Position numbers and translations under genes: made by a program. A DNA stretch of 64,000 nucleotides from Candidatus Anammoxibacter sp. (GTDB lineage Bacteria > Planctomycetota > Brocadiia > Brocadiales > Anammoxibacteraceae). Where the stretch lies: assembly GCA_021777055.1 (NCBI GenBank), contig JAIQZO010000044.1, positions 62,001-126,000 of the forward strand, given 5' to 3'. Within the stretch, counting starts at the first letter, position 1, and each line of letters opens with the position of its first letter. The notes under the pieces were generated by a model that saw only the letters and a program-made list of their open reading frames with translations, was not told where the DNA came from and did not search any database. Positions 44,885 to 52,404 of this stretch are shown here, piece by piece.

Positions 44885-47017
44885 CTAAAAATTTATTTCC
44901 AGTCCCATAAACCCTGTACGTTCAACCTCTACATCAATGAACTCTGCATGTTTGTCTTCTTGCAGATTCTGACCCACAATTGAGAACTCGCCCCTTCCTT
45001 CCCAGAATGTCTTCGCCAACCTGAGGTCAATTCGTAGATAATCATCTATATCCTGTTCAAAGATCTTTATCTTATCAACATAATGGAGGTCTACATTTGC
45101 AGAGAGGCCATTATTAAACTTGAACCGCATGCCAAAATTGGCCTTTTGATCAGGTGTAGTATCATCAGGGCTACCTCTTTCAAAACGGCTGTCAGATATC
45201 TTAGCGTTAAAGTTTATAAATGAATAGTTGGTATACAGATCAAGCCATGATAGAGCATGATATTCCAGGGATACTTCAAATCCGAGGGTATCTGCCCTGC
45301 TTGTGTTGTCAAGCTCAGCAGTTGATTGAAATGTAATTATATTCTTATACCGTGTAAAATATGCCTCAAGGTTCAGATCAAGTTTATCAAAAAAAGTTCC
45401 TTGATAACCTAATTCATAGGAATCCAATCTTTCGGGCCTTAAGTCATTGCTGCCAACCTGTCCCACCCTTCTTATTCCTGTATTGTCACCGTTCTCATCA
45501 AACCCAAACCCTATGTTAAAGAAACCGGCGTCCTCCAGGAATGTGGGAGTTCTGAAAGCACGGGAATATGATGCCCGAAAAGTGTGATTCTTAAATGGAG
45601 AAAAGACAATGCTTGCACGGGGTGATAAATCAGTACCTGTAAAATTATTTCTCTCAATCTTAAGACCAGTTGTTAATATTAAATTGTCTAAAATCTTAAA
45701 ATCGTCCTGAAGAAACATACCAAACTTATCCTTATGTTCCTGCTTAAATCTCTGAGAATTGTTTCCTGCCGCGACCTCAGCGTCAAACTCATTTACATTG
45801 CCAGACATCCTTGACCACAACTGATTATTTCTATAATTAACCCCCCAGGTTATTACGTTTTTTGTACCCAATCCGAACGAATGCTGGAATTCCACATCAT
45901 ACTGTCTCACGTCCATCTCTAGCGGATCAAGGACAAACCTCCGATTTCCCTCATCATCTCTACGTATGATGTCCTCTTCATCAATATCAGTATAGTCTGT
46001 ATATATCTGTAGATGCATAGCGGACGTCTCTGAAAATGTTTTATTAAACCGCATCTGAAAAAAGCCTCTGCTCAAATCCCTTGTTGTCTCAGTATCAAAA
46101 AGACCTCTACTATCAAAAAATGCCTGCCCTCCGAACTGTTCTCCCTGAGCCCCATCCATAAATCCAGCGAAGATCTCCGCATCCGCATCATCGGAAAACT
46201 TATATTTTCCACGCAGGTTAATTTTCTGGTCACGTTTAAAATCTTTAAAATCACTAATACTCTTTATTCGAAAACCGTCATCAAAACCATCATCCTGTTT
46301 ATAACCTGCTGTAAGCCTGTAATGAAACTTACCAATACTATCACCATATGATAGGCTTCCAATCAATGTCTCTTGTGTCCCATACATCACCTTCGCTCTG
46401 GCACCGTGGGTAGTTTCAGGATCTTTTGTGATAATATTAATAACACCATTAACCGCATTCGCGCCGTACAACGCAGCACCAGGTCCCCTAATGATCTCGA
46501 TCCGCATAATATCTTCAAGGAAAACCGGCTCTTGCTCCCAGAACACACCTCCAAACGCAGGGTTATATATTGCCCTTCCGTCAACAAGCACCAATAGCCT
46601 TTTTGAAAACTCTGCAAGGTTAGTAAAGCTGTTCACTCCAAGTGTATCAATTGCAAATCCACGTATAGAAACAAGCGACGAATTTCCGTCCACAGTAACA
46701 ACATCCATCCCTGGCGCCATCCTAAAGACATCAGCCAAACGAGTCGCACCACTCTCTTTTATGTCCTCAGAAGTTATTACAAAAACTGCAGAAGGTACAT
46801 CCCTCTTTTTTTGTTTACGTTTAGATGCAATTGTAACCCACTCCTCTCCATACATAAACTCTTCAAGCAGAATATCTTCCTCTATAAGTACAGCTTCATC
46901 GCGCAATTCATCACCCGCCAACACTTGAAATCCGGAGTTGATTCCACAGTTTTGACATATCAAATCTAACACCACGATGAAGAATAGAAGCAGATATACT
47001 TTTAAATGCTTAAGCAT
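44885..47017 (-). CDS. TonB-dependent outer-membrane receptor
   Basis: 710 residues, with an N-terminal signal-like hydrophobic segment (LKVYLLLFFIVVLDLICQNC). The plug domain starts near residue 70 (PSAVFVITSEDIKESGATRLADVFRMAPGMDV) and includes VSIRGFAID and IEIIRGPGAALYGANAVNGVINIITK, the standard plug segments. The rest is a 22-strand barrel with many aromatic strand ends and a terminal Phe (LEINF) for BAM-directed insertion. It shows the Gram-negative cell plan. A TonB box is not obvious, but IASKRKQ lies near the usual place. It appears to head an operon with the solute-binding protein (22 bases on) and the histidine kinase. Confidence 0.95.
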   Translation of the reverse strand: MLKHLKVYLLLFFIVVLDLICQNCGINSGFQVLAGDELRDEAVLIEEDILLEEFMYGEEWVTIASKRKQKKRDVPSAVFVITSEDIKESGATRLADVFRMAPGMDVVTVDGNSSLVSIRGFAIDTLGVNSFTNLAEFSKRLLVLVDGRAIYNPAFGGVFWEQEPVFLEDIMRIEIIRGPGAALYGANAVNGVINIITKDPETTHGARAKVMYGTQETLIGSLSYGDSIGKFHYRLTAGYKQDDGFDDGFRIKSISDFKDFKRDQKINLRGKYKFSDDADAEIFAGFMDGAQGEQFGGQAFFDSRGLFDTETTRDLSRGFFQMRFNKTFSETSAMHLQIYTDYTDIDEEDIIRRDDEGNRRFVLDPLEMDVRQYDVEFQHSFGLGTKNVITWGVNYRNNQLWSRMSGNVNEFDAEVAAGNNSQRFKQEHKDKFGMFLQDDFKILDNLILTTGLKIERNNFTGTDLSPRASIVFSPFKNHTFRASYSRAFRTPTFLEDAGFFNIGFGFDENGDNTGIRRVGQVGSNDLRPERLDSYELGYQGTFFDKLDLNLEAYFTRYKNIITFQSTAELDNTSRADTLGFEVSLEYHALSWLDLYTNYSFINFNAKISDSRFERGSPDDTTPDQKANFGMRFKFNNGLSANVDLHYVDKIKIFEQDIDDYLRIDLRLAKTFWEGRGEFSIVGQNLQEDKHAEFIDVEVERTGFMGLEINF

Positions 47018-47656
47018 GTTATAGTTTTAATTTATAAAACTTCTTTTTATTAAAAATTTTAGTAGTTTTTATGGAATACGGCATTCAGGAGACATGCGTC
47101 AGAACAAGAGAAAACGAGATTAAAAGAAGAGCAAAGTCGTCTTACGATTAAGAACATGATAAAATTATACAAATCTATACTTTATTCTATCTTCTCTTTT
47201 CCACATTATGTTTTCTGAATTCTGTATTCTCGATTCGGTTATTGCTTTGCCCCGCTGCTATAGTATTACACAGTAAAACTTGTTCTTTTTAAAGAAATCC
47301 TTACCCTGCTTTGTATAGTTATTTGTGTCGACATAATTACTGGTTATATAATCCTTGATACAAGATGTCTGATAATTCTATCCCTGAACATCAAGAGGTA
47401 ACATTGCAATTGGAATTTGTGTTTCTTTAAGCATATATCAACAAAAAACTATAAATCGAACTATTGCTAATTGCTAGTATCCAGTATCTAGAATCCTGGA
47501 GTAAGAAGCCAAAAGAATAGAAGATATGATTGAGAAAACAGATACTAATCTTACAATTAAAGACTTGGTAAAATGATTATAAATCTATGATTTATTCTGA
47601 ATTCTGACTTCAGGATTCTGTATTCCTAATTTTGGTTTCGGCTTGACCACACAAAG
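47018..47656. other. Complex repeat-filled gap upstream of the TonB receptor
   Basis: 639 bases. Copy B of the dispersed repeat is at 47257-47500. Around it, two related blocks occur as direct repeats: 47126-47225 and 47518-47620. Both contain TCTTACRATTAA, GTAAAAT-like and AAATCTAT..TTTATTCT stretches and end in loose heptamers (TTCTGAATTCTGTATTC). No gene. Confidence 0.65.
47257..47500. repeat. Dispersed ~230-bp intergenic repeat, copy B
   Basis: Shares both ends with copy A at 14787-15035: TATAGTATTACAC..GTAAAA..CTTGTT at the left and AGTATCCAGTATCTAGAATC at the right. TTACTGG and CTTGATA blocks lie between. The middle is more diverged. Confidence 0.65.
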
Positions 47657-48187
47657 CTATTTACCTTCCATCTTTTCTCTGAATACAGTAACAACCGCCT
47701 TACTAGCAGATCCAAGACTCTCCTTTGATGTATCAAGCACAATATCCGCACACTTGTGATAGAGCTCATACCGGCTGGCAAGAAGATGTCTTATTTCATC
47801 CGCAGGGTCCTTCTCAGTTAAAGCCGGACGCTGAGTGCTTCTAGCCTTATTCCTGCTAATTCGTCTATAAATAATATCAGGATCGGATTCAAGAAGTATA
47901 ACAAAACCATTGCGTTTTAAATTCTTCACATTAATTTCATTAATAACCGCCCCGCCTCCGGTGGCAATAACCATATCATCAGACATACAGACAGCCTCAA
48001 CAGCCTCTATTTCTAACTCTCTAAAACGCTTTTCACCTCCATCTTCAAAGATCTCCTTTATTTGTTTCCCCTCTTTCTCTTCAATATATACGTCTATATC
48101 CACAAACCGCCGGTCTAGCATACGGGCAACCCTCTTCCCCAGTGTGCTTTTTCCTGTACCTCTAAATCCGATGAATATCAAATTCAT
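47657..48187 (-). CDS. aroK: Shikimate kinase
   Basis: 176 residues, usual for AroK. Walker A GFRGTGKST occurs at residues 7-15. FVDIDVYIEEKEGK supplies the shikimate-binding Asp, and FRELEIEAV the Arg-Glu pair. ATGGGAV is the glycine loop, and STQRPAL gives the LID-arginine region. It phosphorylates shikimate at O3 in aromatic amino acid synthesis. No other aro gene is adjacent. Confidence 0.95.
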   Translation of the reverse strand: MNLIFIGFRGTGKSTLGKRVARMLDRRFVDIDVYIEEKEGKQIKEIFEDGGEKRFRELEIEAVEAVCMSDDMVIATGGGAVINEINVKNLKRNGFVILLESDPDIIYRRISRNKARSTQRPALTEKDPADEIRHLLASRYELYHKCADIVLDTSKESLGSASKAVVTVFREKMEGK

Positions 48188-48337
48188 ACTAATACCTATC
48201 TGAAAATCCTATTTAATCCTTATCGAATACTAAATAAACCTCAATACTACGACAAAACTAACCCATTTCACCCTGCAATTTTTTGCTGTAATTTACCACT
48301 TATAATAGGTTGAATCAACAATCAAAATATAAAAAAA

Positions 48338-48392
48338 AATAATCCTTTACATATTACTTACAATAGAGTTATAAATAATGTAAAGGATTATT
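48338..48392 (+). promoter_or_regulatory. Promoter within a 15-bp perfect inverted repeat
   Basis: AATAATCCTTTACAT (48338-48352) is repeated inverted as ATGTAAAGGATTATT (48378-48392). A TTTACA -35 (48346-48351) lies in the left arm, and TATAAA (48370-48375) follows after 18 bases as the -10. The right arm then covers the expected transcription start. The layout fits an operator-controlled promoter for the gene at 48445; a transcript hairpin is an alternative. Confidence 0.6.
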
Positions 48393-48444
48393 ATCTATTC
48401 TAATCTTTGAATTATAAAATTAATAAAAATGAAAGGAGCATATA

Positions 48445-48894
48445 ATGCCGTTAACAGAATATGTACCCGTCAAAGAGGTACAAAGAGTATGCAAAAAACT
48501 GGGTATTAAAGACTGGACCTCTATAAAAAAAGAAAAAGAGGTAACGAAGAAAGATGCTACTGTAATCTTAAAACTAGTAAACAGTCAGAAGATGGAAATT
48601 CCCGTAGAAGACTTCCGTCAGGGACTTGAAGTTGAACTGGAACATGGCACAAGGTTTTCAGACGCAAATATAACTAACAACCACCCCATATTAACTGGAA
48701 AGATTGTTTTGGCGCACCTCAAGGAGAGTATGGATTATTACAAACGTATAGACGTGGCAGAAATTGAAGGTGATCTGCTTGGCGCTCTATTATCAAAAGA
48801 CCTTTCAAGAATAGAATCCAAGTACAAAAAACTGATAGAAGCTCAAGAAATTTTAAATAAATCAGTTGCCGATCAACTCAAAAAAGCGGAATAA
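48445..48894 (+). CDS. DUF5661-family protein
   Basis: 149 residues; AAAGGAG precedes the ATG by 6 bases. The segment EDFRQGLEVELEHGTRFSDANITNNHPILTGKIVLAHLKE followed by YYKRID resembles DUF5661 proteins, whose conserved core is a 'GLEvELEHG' helix and a 'HLkE..dYY' helix. No catalytic assignment exists for the family. It is monocistronic between a palindrome-bearing promoter and a long terminator-like hairpin, so it may be a regulated, well expressed protein. Rich in Lys and Glu, no signal peptide. Confidence 0.8.
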   Translation: MPLTEYVPVKEVQRVCKKLGIKDWTSIKKEKEVTKKDATVILKLVNSQKMEIPVEDFRQGLEVELEHGTRFSDANITNNHPILTGKIVLAHLKESMDYYKRIDVAEIEGDLLGALLSKDLSRIESKYKKLIEAQEILNKSVADQLKKAE

Positions 48895-48905
48895 AACCTT
48901 TTTTA

Positions 48906-48942
48906 TATAGCATGGGCAGCCTAAATGGCTGCCCATGCTATA
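48906..48942 (+). terminator. Terminator after the DUF5661 gene
   Basis: A perfect 16-bp stem (TATAGCATGGGCAGCC / GGCTGCCCATGCTATA) with loop TAAAT, then an A/T-rich tail ending in TTTT. Length and symmetry exceed those of a usual terminator. Confidence 0.85.
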
Positions 48943-49119
48943 ATAATCTTTTAACCTAATCATTATTTACAATTAGCCTGGTGGCTAGGCTAAAAACTGA
49001 ATGTAAAAGCCACAGCCATTTTGTCGTTTGCCTTTAAGCTCTTACCTTCAGCCTTTAGTCTTCTGCCTAACCTCCTAATGAGTATACCGGCAAAAGTGCA
49101 TACTCATTTTACAGCGAAT

Positions 49120-49656
49120 CTATTCATGCTTAAAAAACACAAAATCATTATCTGCTTGATCAATGTGACATGAAAAACAATCTTCACTGCTTAACTTTTG
49201 TTTTGCACCATCAAAAGCCTGAAATTTCCAACCACTTGTTCTTTCTGTATGTTCGCGGCCTTCTTTAGTAGATGACATTGTTTCCTTTGTCATTACAGCA
49301 ATCCACAAGACATCTCCAATGTGTACCTCATCTGTCGCGACATCGTGCTCTGCATGCCTAAACTCAAGTACAATCTTATCTCCCGGATCATATATGTGAT
49401 TACCGTTTTCATTGTCTCCACCAGAAAAAGGATTTTCCTTATAAAGGTACCCACGTCGTGAACCAAAGAACGGACTACTCTCATCAAGGACAATCCCTGT
49501 CTCTGCAATACTTGTCCATGTTCTATACCCATTGGGGTATCCGTTTGCCGCTTTACTCCTTTTGAATCTATTGTCAGAATATCCTGTATTTCCAATTGTA
49601 AAAGATAATGCAATAAATGCTAAAACAGATAAGTACAAAGCTTTTTTTAATTTCAA
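49120..49656 (-). CDS. Cytochrome P460-family heme protein (copy 2)
   Basis: 178 residues from a TTG start preceded by AAAGGA. A signal peptide (LYLSVLAFIALSFTIGNTGYS) marks export. The mature part has YRTWTSIAETG, FFGSRRGYLYKENPF, GDKIVLEF and SGWKFQAFDG, and ends with EDCFSCH followed by DNDFVFFKHE. This is the layout of cytochrome P460/c'-beta proteins, with CxxCH as the heme site. Family members oxidise hydroxylamine or bind NO in nitrogen-cycle bacteria. The next gene upstream on the same strand is a close paralogue, 52 bases away. Confidence 0.88.
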   Translation of the reverse strand: MKLKKALYLSVLAFIALSFTIGNTGYSDNRFKRSKAANGYPNGYRTWTSIAETGIVLDESSPFFGSRRGYLYKENPFSGGDNENGNHIYDPGDKIVLEFRHAEHDVATDEVHIGDVLWIAVMTKETMSSTKEGREHTERTSGWKFQAFDGAKQKLSSEDCFSCHIDQADNDFVFFKHE

Positions 49657-49707
49657 TTTTACGTCCTTTCAATTATCGATAGATAATTTGCTAATTAGTT
49701 TAATAAA

Positions 49708-50250
49708 CTACTCATGCTCAAAAAACACAAAGTCATTATCTACTTGATCTTTGTGGCATGAGAAACAACCCTCACTACTTAAAGCTTGTTTTTTATCATC
49801 ATAAGCTTGAAATTTCCAACCACTTGTTTCTTCTGTGGGCTCAGCACCTTGCGCGGTAGTAGACATTCCCACTTTTGTCATTACAGCCAACCACAAAACA
49901 TCTCCTATAATTACCTCTTCATTGGCTTCATCGTGCTCTACGTGGCTAAACTCAAGTACAATCCTGTCACCTGGTTCATACATATGAGGACTGTTTTCAT
50001 GTTTTTCACAAGGAAAAGGATTTACCATATAAATATAGCCGCTTCGTGCGCCAAAAAAAGCACTGCTTTCATCAAAGACAACTCCCTCTTCGTCAATATT
50101 TGCCCAGGTTCTATATCCATACGGATATCCTTCCGCAGCGATAGTGGATTCAACTTCACTTGCGGAATATCCTATGTTTCCAATTGTAAAAGATAGTGCA
50201 ATAAATCCAAAAATAAATAGTCTAAAACTCAAAAAATTTCTTAATTTCAA
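49708..50250 (-). CDS. Cytochrome P460-family heme protein (copy 1)
   Basis: 180 residues, TTG start preceded by GAGGAAG. It has a signal peptide (LSFRLFIFGFIALSFTIGNIGYS), then YRTWANIDEEG, FFGARSGYIYMVNPF, GDRIVLEFSHVEHD and SGWKFQAYDD. The C-terminus has GCFSCHKDQVDNDFVFFEHE, almost identical to that of the paralogue. Heme is attached at CFSCH. The two genes appear to be a recent tandem duplication and are probably transcribed together from the long gap upstream. Hydroxylamine or NO chemistry is expected from family knowledge. Confidence 0.88.
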   Translation of the reverse strand: MKLRNFLSFRLFIFGFIALSFTIGNIGYSASEVESTIAAEGYPYGYRTWANIDEEGVVFDESSAFFGARSGYIYMVNPFPCEKHENSPHMYEPGDRIVLEFSHVEHDEANEEVIIGDVLWLAVMTKVGMSTTAQGAEPTEETSGWKFQAYDDKKQALSSEGCFSCHKDQVDNDFVFFEHE

Positions 50251-51171
50251 TTTTTACTTCCTCTCTTTCTCAAAAAAAAGATAATTACCACCCTTTTCAG
50301 CTATAATTATATATGTAAAGTTACAGCCTCCTCCTTCCAATAACTTTAAAGATAAAATATTAGTGACAATAAAATGAACTTCAAAAATAGAAAGTCGTAG
50401 ACGGATTCATTATAGTTTTAAGGCCCTTCATTATCTTACGATTTCTTAACCTGACACATTTGGGAGTTTACTTTATTTAGAGATTTAAGACAATTGGGGA
50501 AAGATTGTATTTTTTATAGGGTTATTACTGTAATTTGTAAGGTGATTACTGTACGTAAAGAAGAGGTGGTGATTAGAGAGTGAAAAGCTATTCAACGGAT
50601 GTTACATGATGAGCATACTTTATTTTAAATACTTAGTGTACAGGAAACAGATTTAACTTTTTCATCGTAAGCCGCACATAACTAAATATGTAGTAACCAC
50701 ATTATATTTGCCCAACTTTCAGTCACCAAATCCTCACTGCGATTCTGGTTTGTTTCAATCAATTTGAGCAATTTTAACGTAAATCCTAATGTTACATTCA
50801 CAATTTACTAAATACAATTCCTTAAAAAGAATCTTCTCTTTGAGATGCCAGAATATTACCGTTACTATTCTTAAACCGAATCCTATCGTAATCTCAGGCT
50901 ACAACAGATGTTCCTACAAAACTTCAACATATACCCCACTAGACAAGTTAGATATCTAACACCATATGGGCAATATATTTCATAATTTAACTAAACATCA
51001 CGGCCTATATAAAACATGTACCTATGATATGTTACAATCAATTTGCTCTAATTTACCAGCAGTGGTACAGATTTTGCGATAACTTGTGAATAAAGATGTT
51101 GTTATTTTTTTTGTTAAATGGTATTGTTTATTTAATGTTTTCAACAAAATCTTTGCAAACGAGGTCTTTAT
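50251..51171. other. 921-base divergent gap carrying one arm of a diverged direct repeat
   Basis: The longest gap in the window, between the divergent cytochrome genes and the J-domain gene. No open frame stands out. Segment 50690-50840 is similar to 52130-52280 (shared ATGTAGTA, CACATTAT, GCCCAA, CCAAATCCTCA, CACAATTTA, TTCCTTAA), on the far side of the J-domain gene. It probably holds promoters for both flanking genes. Confidence 0.55.
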
Positions 51172-51861
51172 ATGAAGAATCGACGCAACTATTACAGAAT
51201 ACTTCAAATACAGCCAGATGCACCACCGGCAGTTATTAAAGCTAGTTATTTTGCACACTTACGTGATTTAAAACTACATCCTGATTGCGGTGGCAACCAC
51301 TGGAACGCTACGGTTTTAAATGAAGCTTATGGGGTGTTAAATGATGTCAACAAACGGGCAATATATGACAGAAAACTATTCAACTATTATACAAAGAAAG
51401 TCTTTCTGGGGAAAACTCCAGGCAAAACTCCTTTTGTTTCAGTTTTTTGCCCCGTTTGTAAACGACCAATTAGCAGAAATAACCCACTGGAGAAAAGTTG
51501 CCCTCATTGTCAAAACATAGGTACATCAACAAACAAGAAAAACATGAATGATGGTTACATACGCTCCGTAATTCGCTTTAGACGAATGGGAAAGGTAAAC
51601 TATTTTATCTCTTGCTCCCAAATTGGAAAAGAGGCAAAACTCATAGATATTTCTACAAGGGGAATGCGATTCGCCTGTGAAAGACGGTTAGATGTAGGCA
51701 CGGCAATAAAAATTGTAAATTCACTTGGTACTGCCGTTGCAAAAGTTGTAAATGTTCAAGAAAATGAACTGAATGGAAAAAAATATTACTTCGTTGGCAC
51801 TCGTTTCCAATCTGCCGATTTTTTTAGCCAGAAAGGATCCTTTTACTCCGCATCAGCTTAG
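51172..51861 (+). CDS. J-domain / zinc-ribbon / PilZ fusion protein
   Basis: 229 residues. Residues 5-66 are a J-domain (YYRILQIQPDAPPAVIK, HPD at 36-38, NEAYGVLND, IYDR), which recruits a DnaK-type chaperone. Then a four-cysteine zinc ribbon follows (CPVC at 93-96, CPHC at 110-113). The C-terminal PilZ domain has RSVIR (RxxxR, 131-135) and DISTRG (DxSxxG, 159-164), the c-di-GMP-binding pair, and a VGTRF strand. The domains are in one uninterrupted frame. I read it as a chaperone cofactor gated by c-di-GMP (inference). It stands alone, flanked by a repeat and an inverted-repeat structure. Confidence 0.82.
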   Translation: MKNRRNYYRILQIQPDAPPAVIKASYFAHLRDLKLHPDCGGNHWNATVLNEAYGVLNDVNKRAIYDRKLFNYYTKKVFLGKTPGKTPFVSVFCPVCKRPISRNNPLEKSCPHCQNIGTSTNKKNMNDGYIRSVIRFRRMGKVNYFISCSQIGKEAKLIDISTRGMRFACERRLDVGTAIKIVNSLGTAVAKVVNVQENELNGKKYYFVGTRFQSADFFSQKGSFYSASA

Positions 51862-51875
51862 CTTTTCTTCTCATA

Positions 51876-51996
51876 ACAGGAAAGCAGTGGACAGCGCTCG
51901 GATTTTAGTTTTTCTTCATTAAGATTGCATTGTAAACGAGGGTGTGATTCCCAGTTTGCACACCCGGTTTTACGAGCGCTGTCCCTGTTCTCCTGT
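51876..51996. repeat. Nested inverted-repeat structure downstream of the J-domain gene
   Basis: Outer arms 51876-51900 and 51973-51996 pair as ACAGG..GGACAGCGCTCG against CGAGCGCTGTCC..CCTGT, with a perfect 12-bp core. A second hairpin lies inside: GTAAACGAGGGTGTG (51932-51946) with CACACCCGGTTTTAC (51959-51973). The inner stem abuts the right outer arm. It may be a structured RNA, a 3'-end element or a small mobile palindrome. Confidence 0.7.
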
Positions 51997-52404
51997 AAAA
52001 CATTACTATTTTAAACATTTTAGGAAGAGTCATCTGCAATAGAGCAATAATACCTCCATTACCTTTTATAAGCCCTTACACCGGCAATGTCATTTAGAAA
52101 TGGGCATGAAATAAATTATTCATGTAGTACTAATCTTCACATTATCTCTGCCCAAATTTCAATAGCCAAATCCTCAACGGGCCTAGGCCACGCTTCCGGT
52201 TTAATTCTATCAATTTAGACAAATCTAACACAAATCTGGGCATTCCATGCACAATTTATTATATGCACGTTCCTTAAGAATCAGCTCGCAGCTACAAATG
52301 ATAGATTGGCTCATCACCCATGCAGTTTTTCATTGACAAAATGGATGAAAAGTGTAATTATCTAATCTGCTCATTTTTCGTTGATGCATTGTTAACTGCT
52401 TACT
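51997..52404. other. Gap with second arm of the diverged repeat
   Basis: About 410 bases after the nested inverted repeat. Segment 52130-52280 matches 50690-50840 upstream of the J-domain gene. No other feature. Confidence 0.5.
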
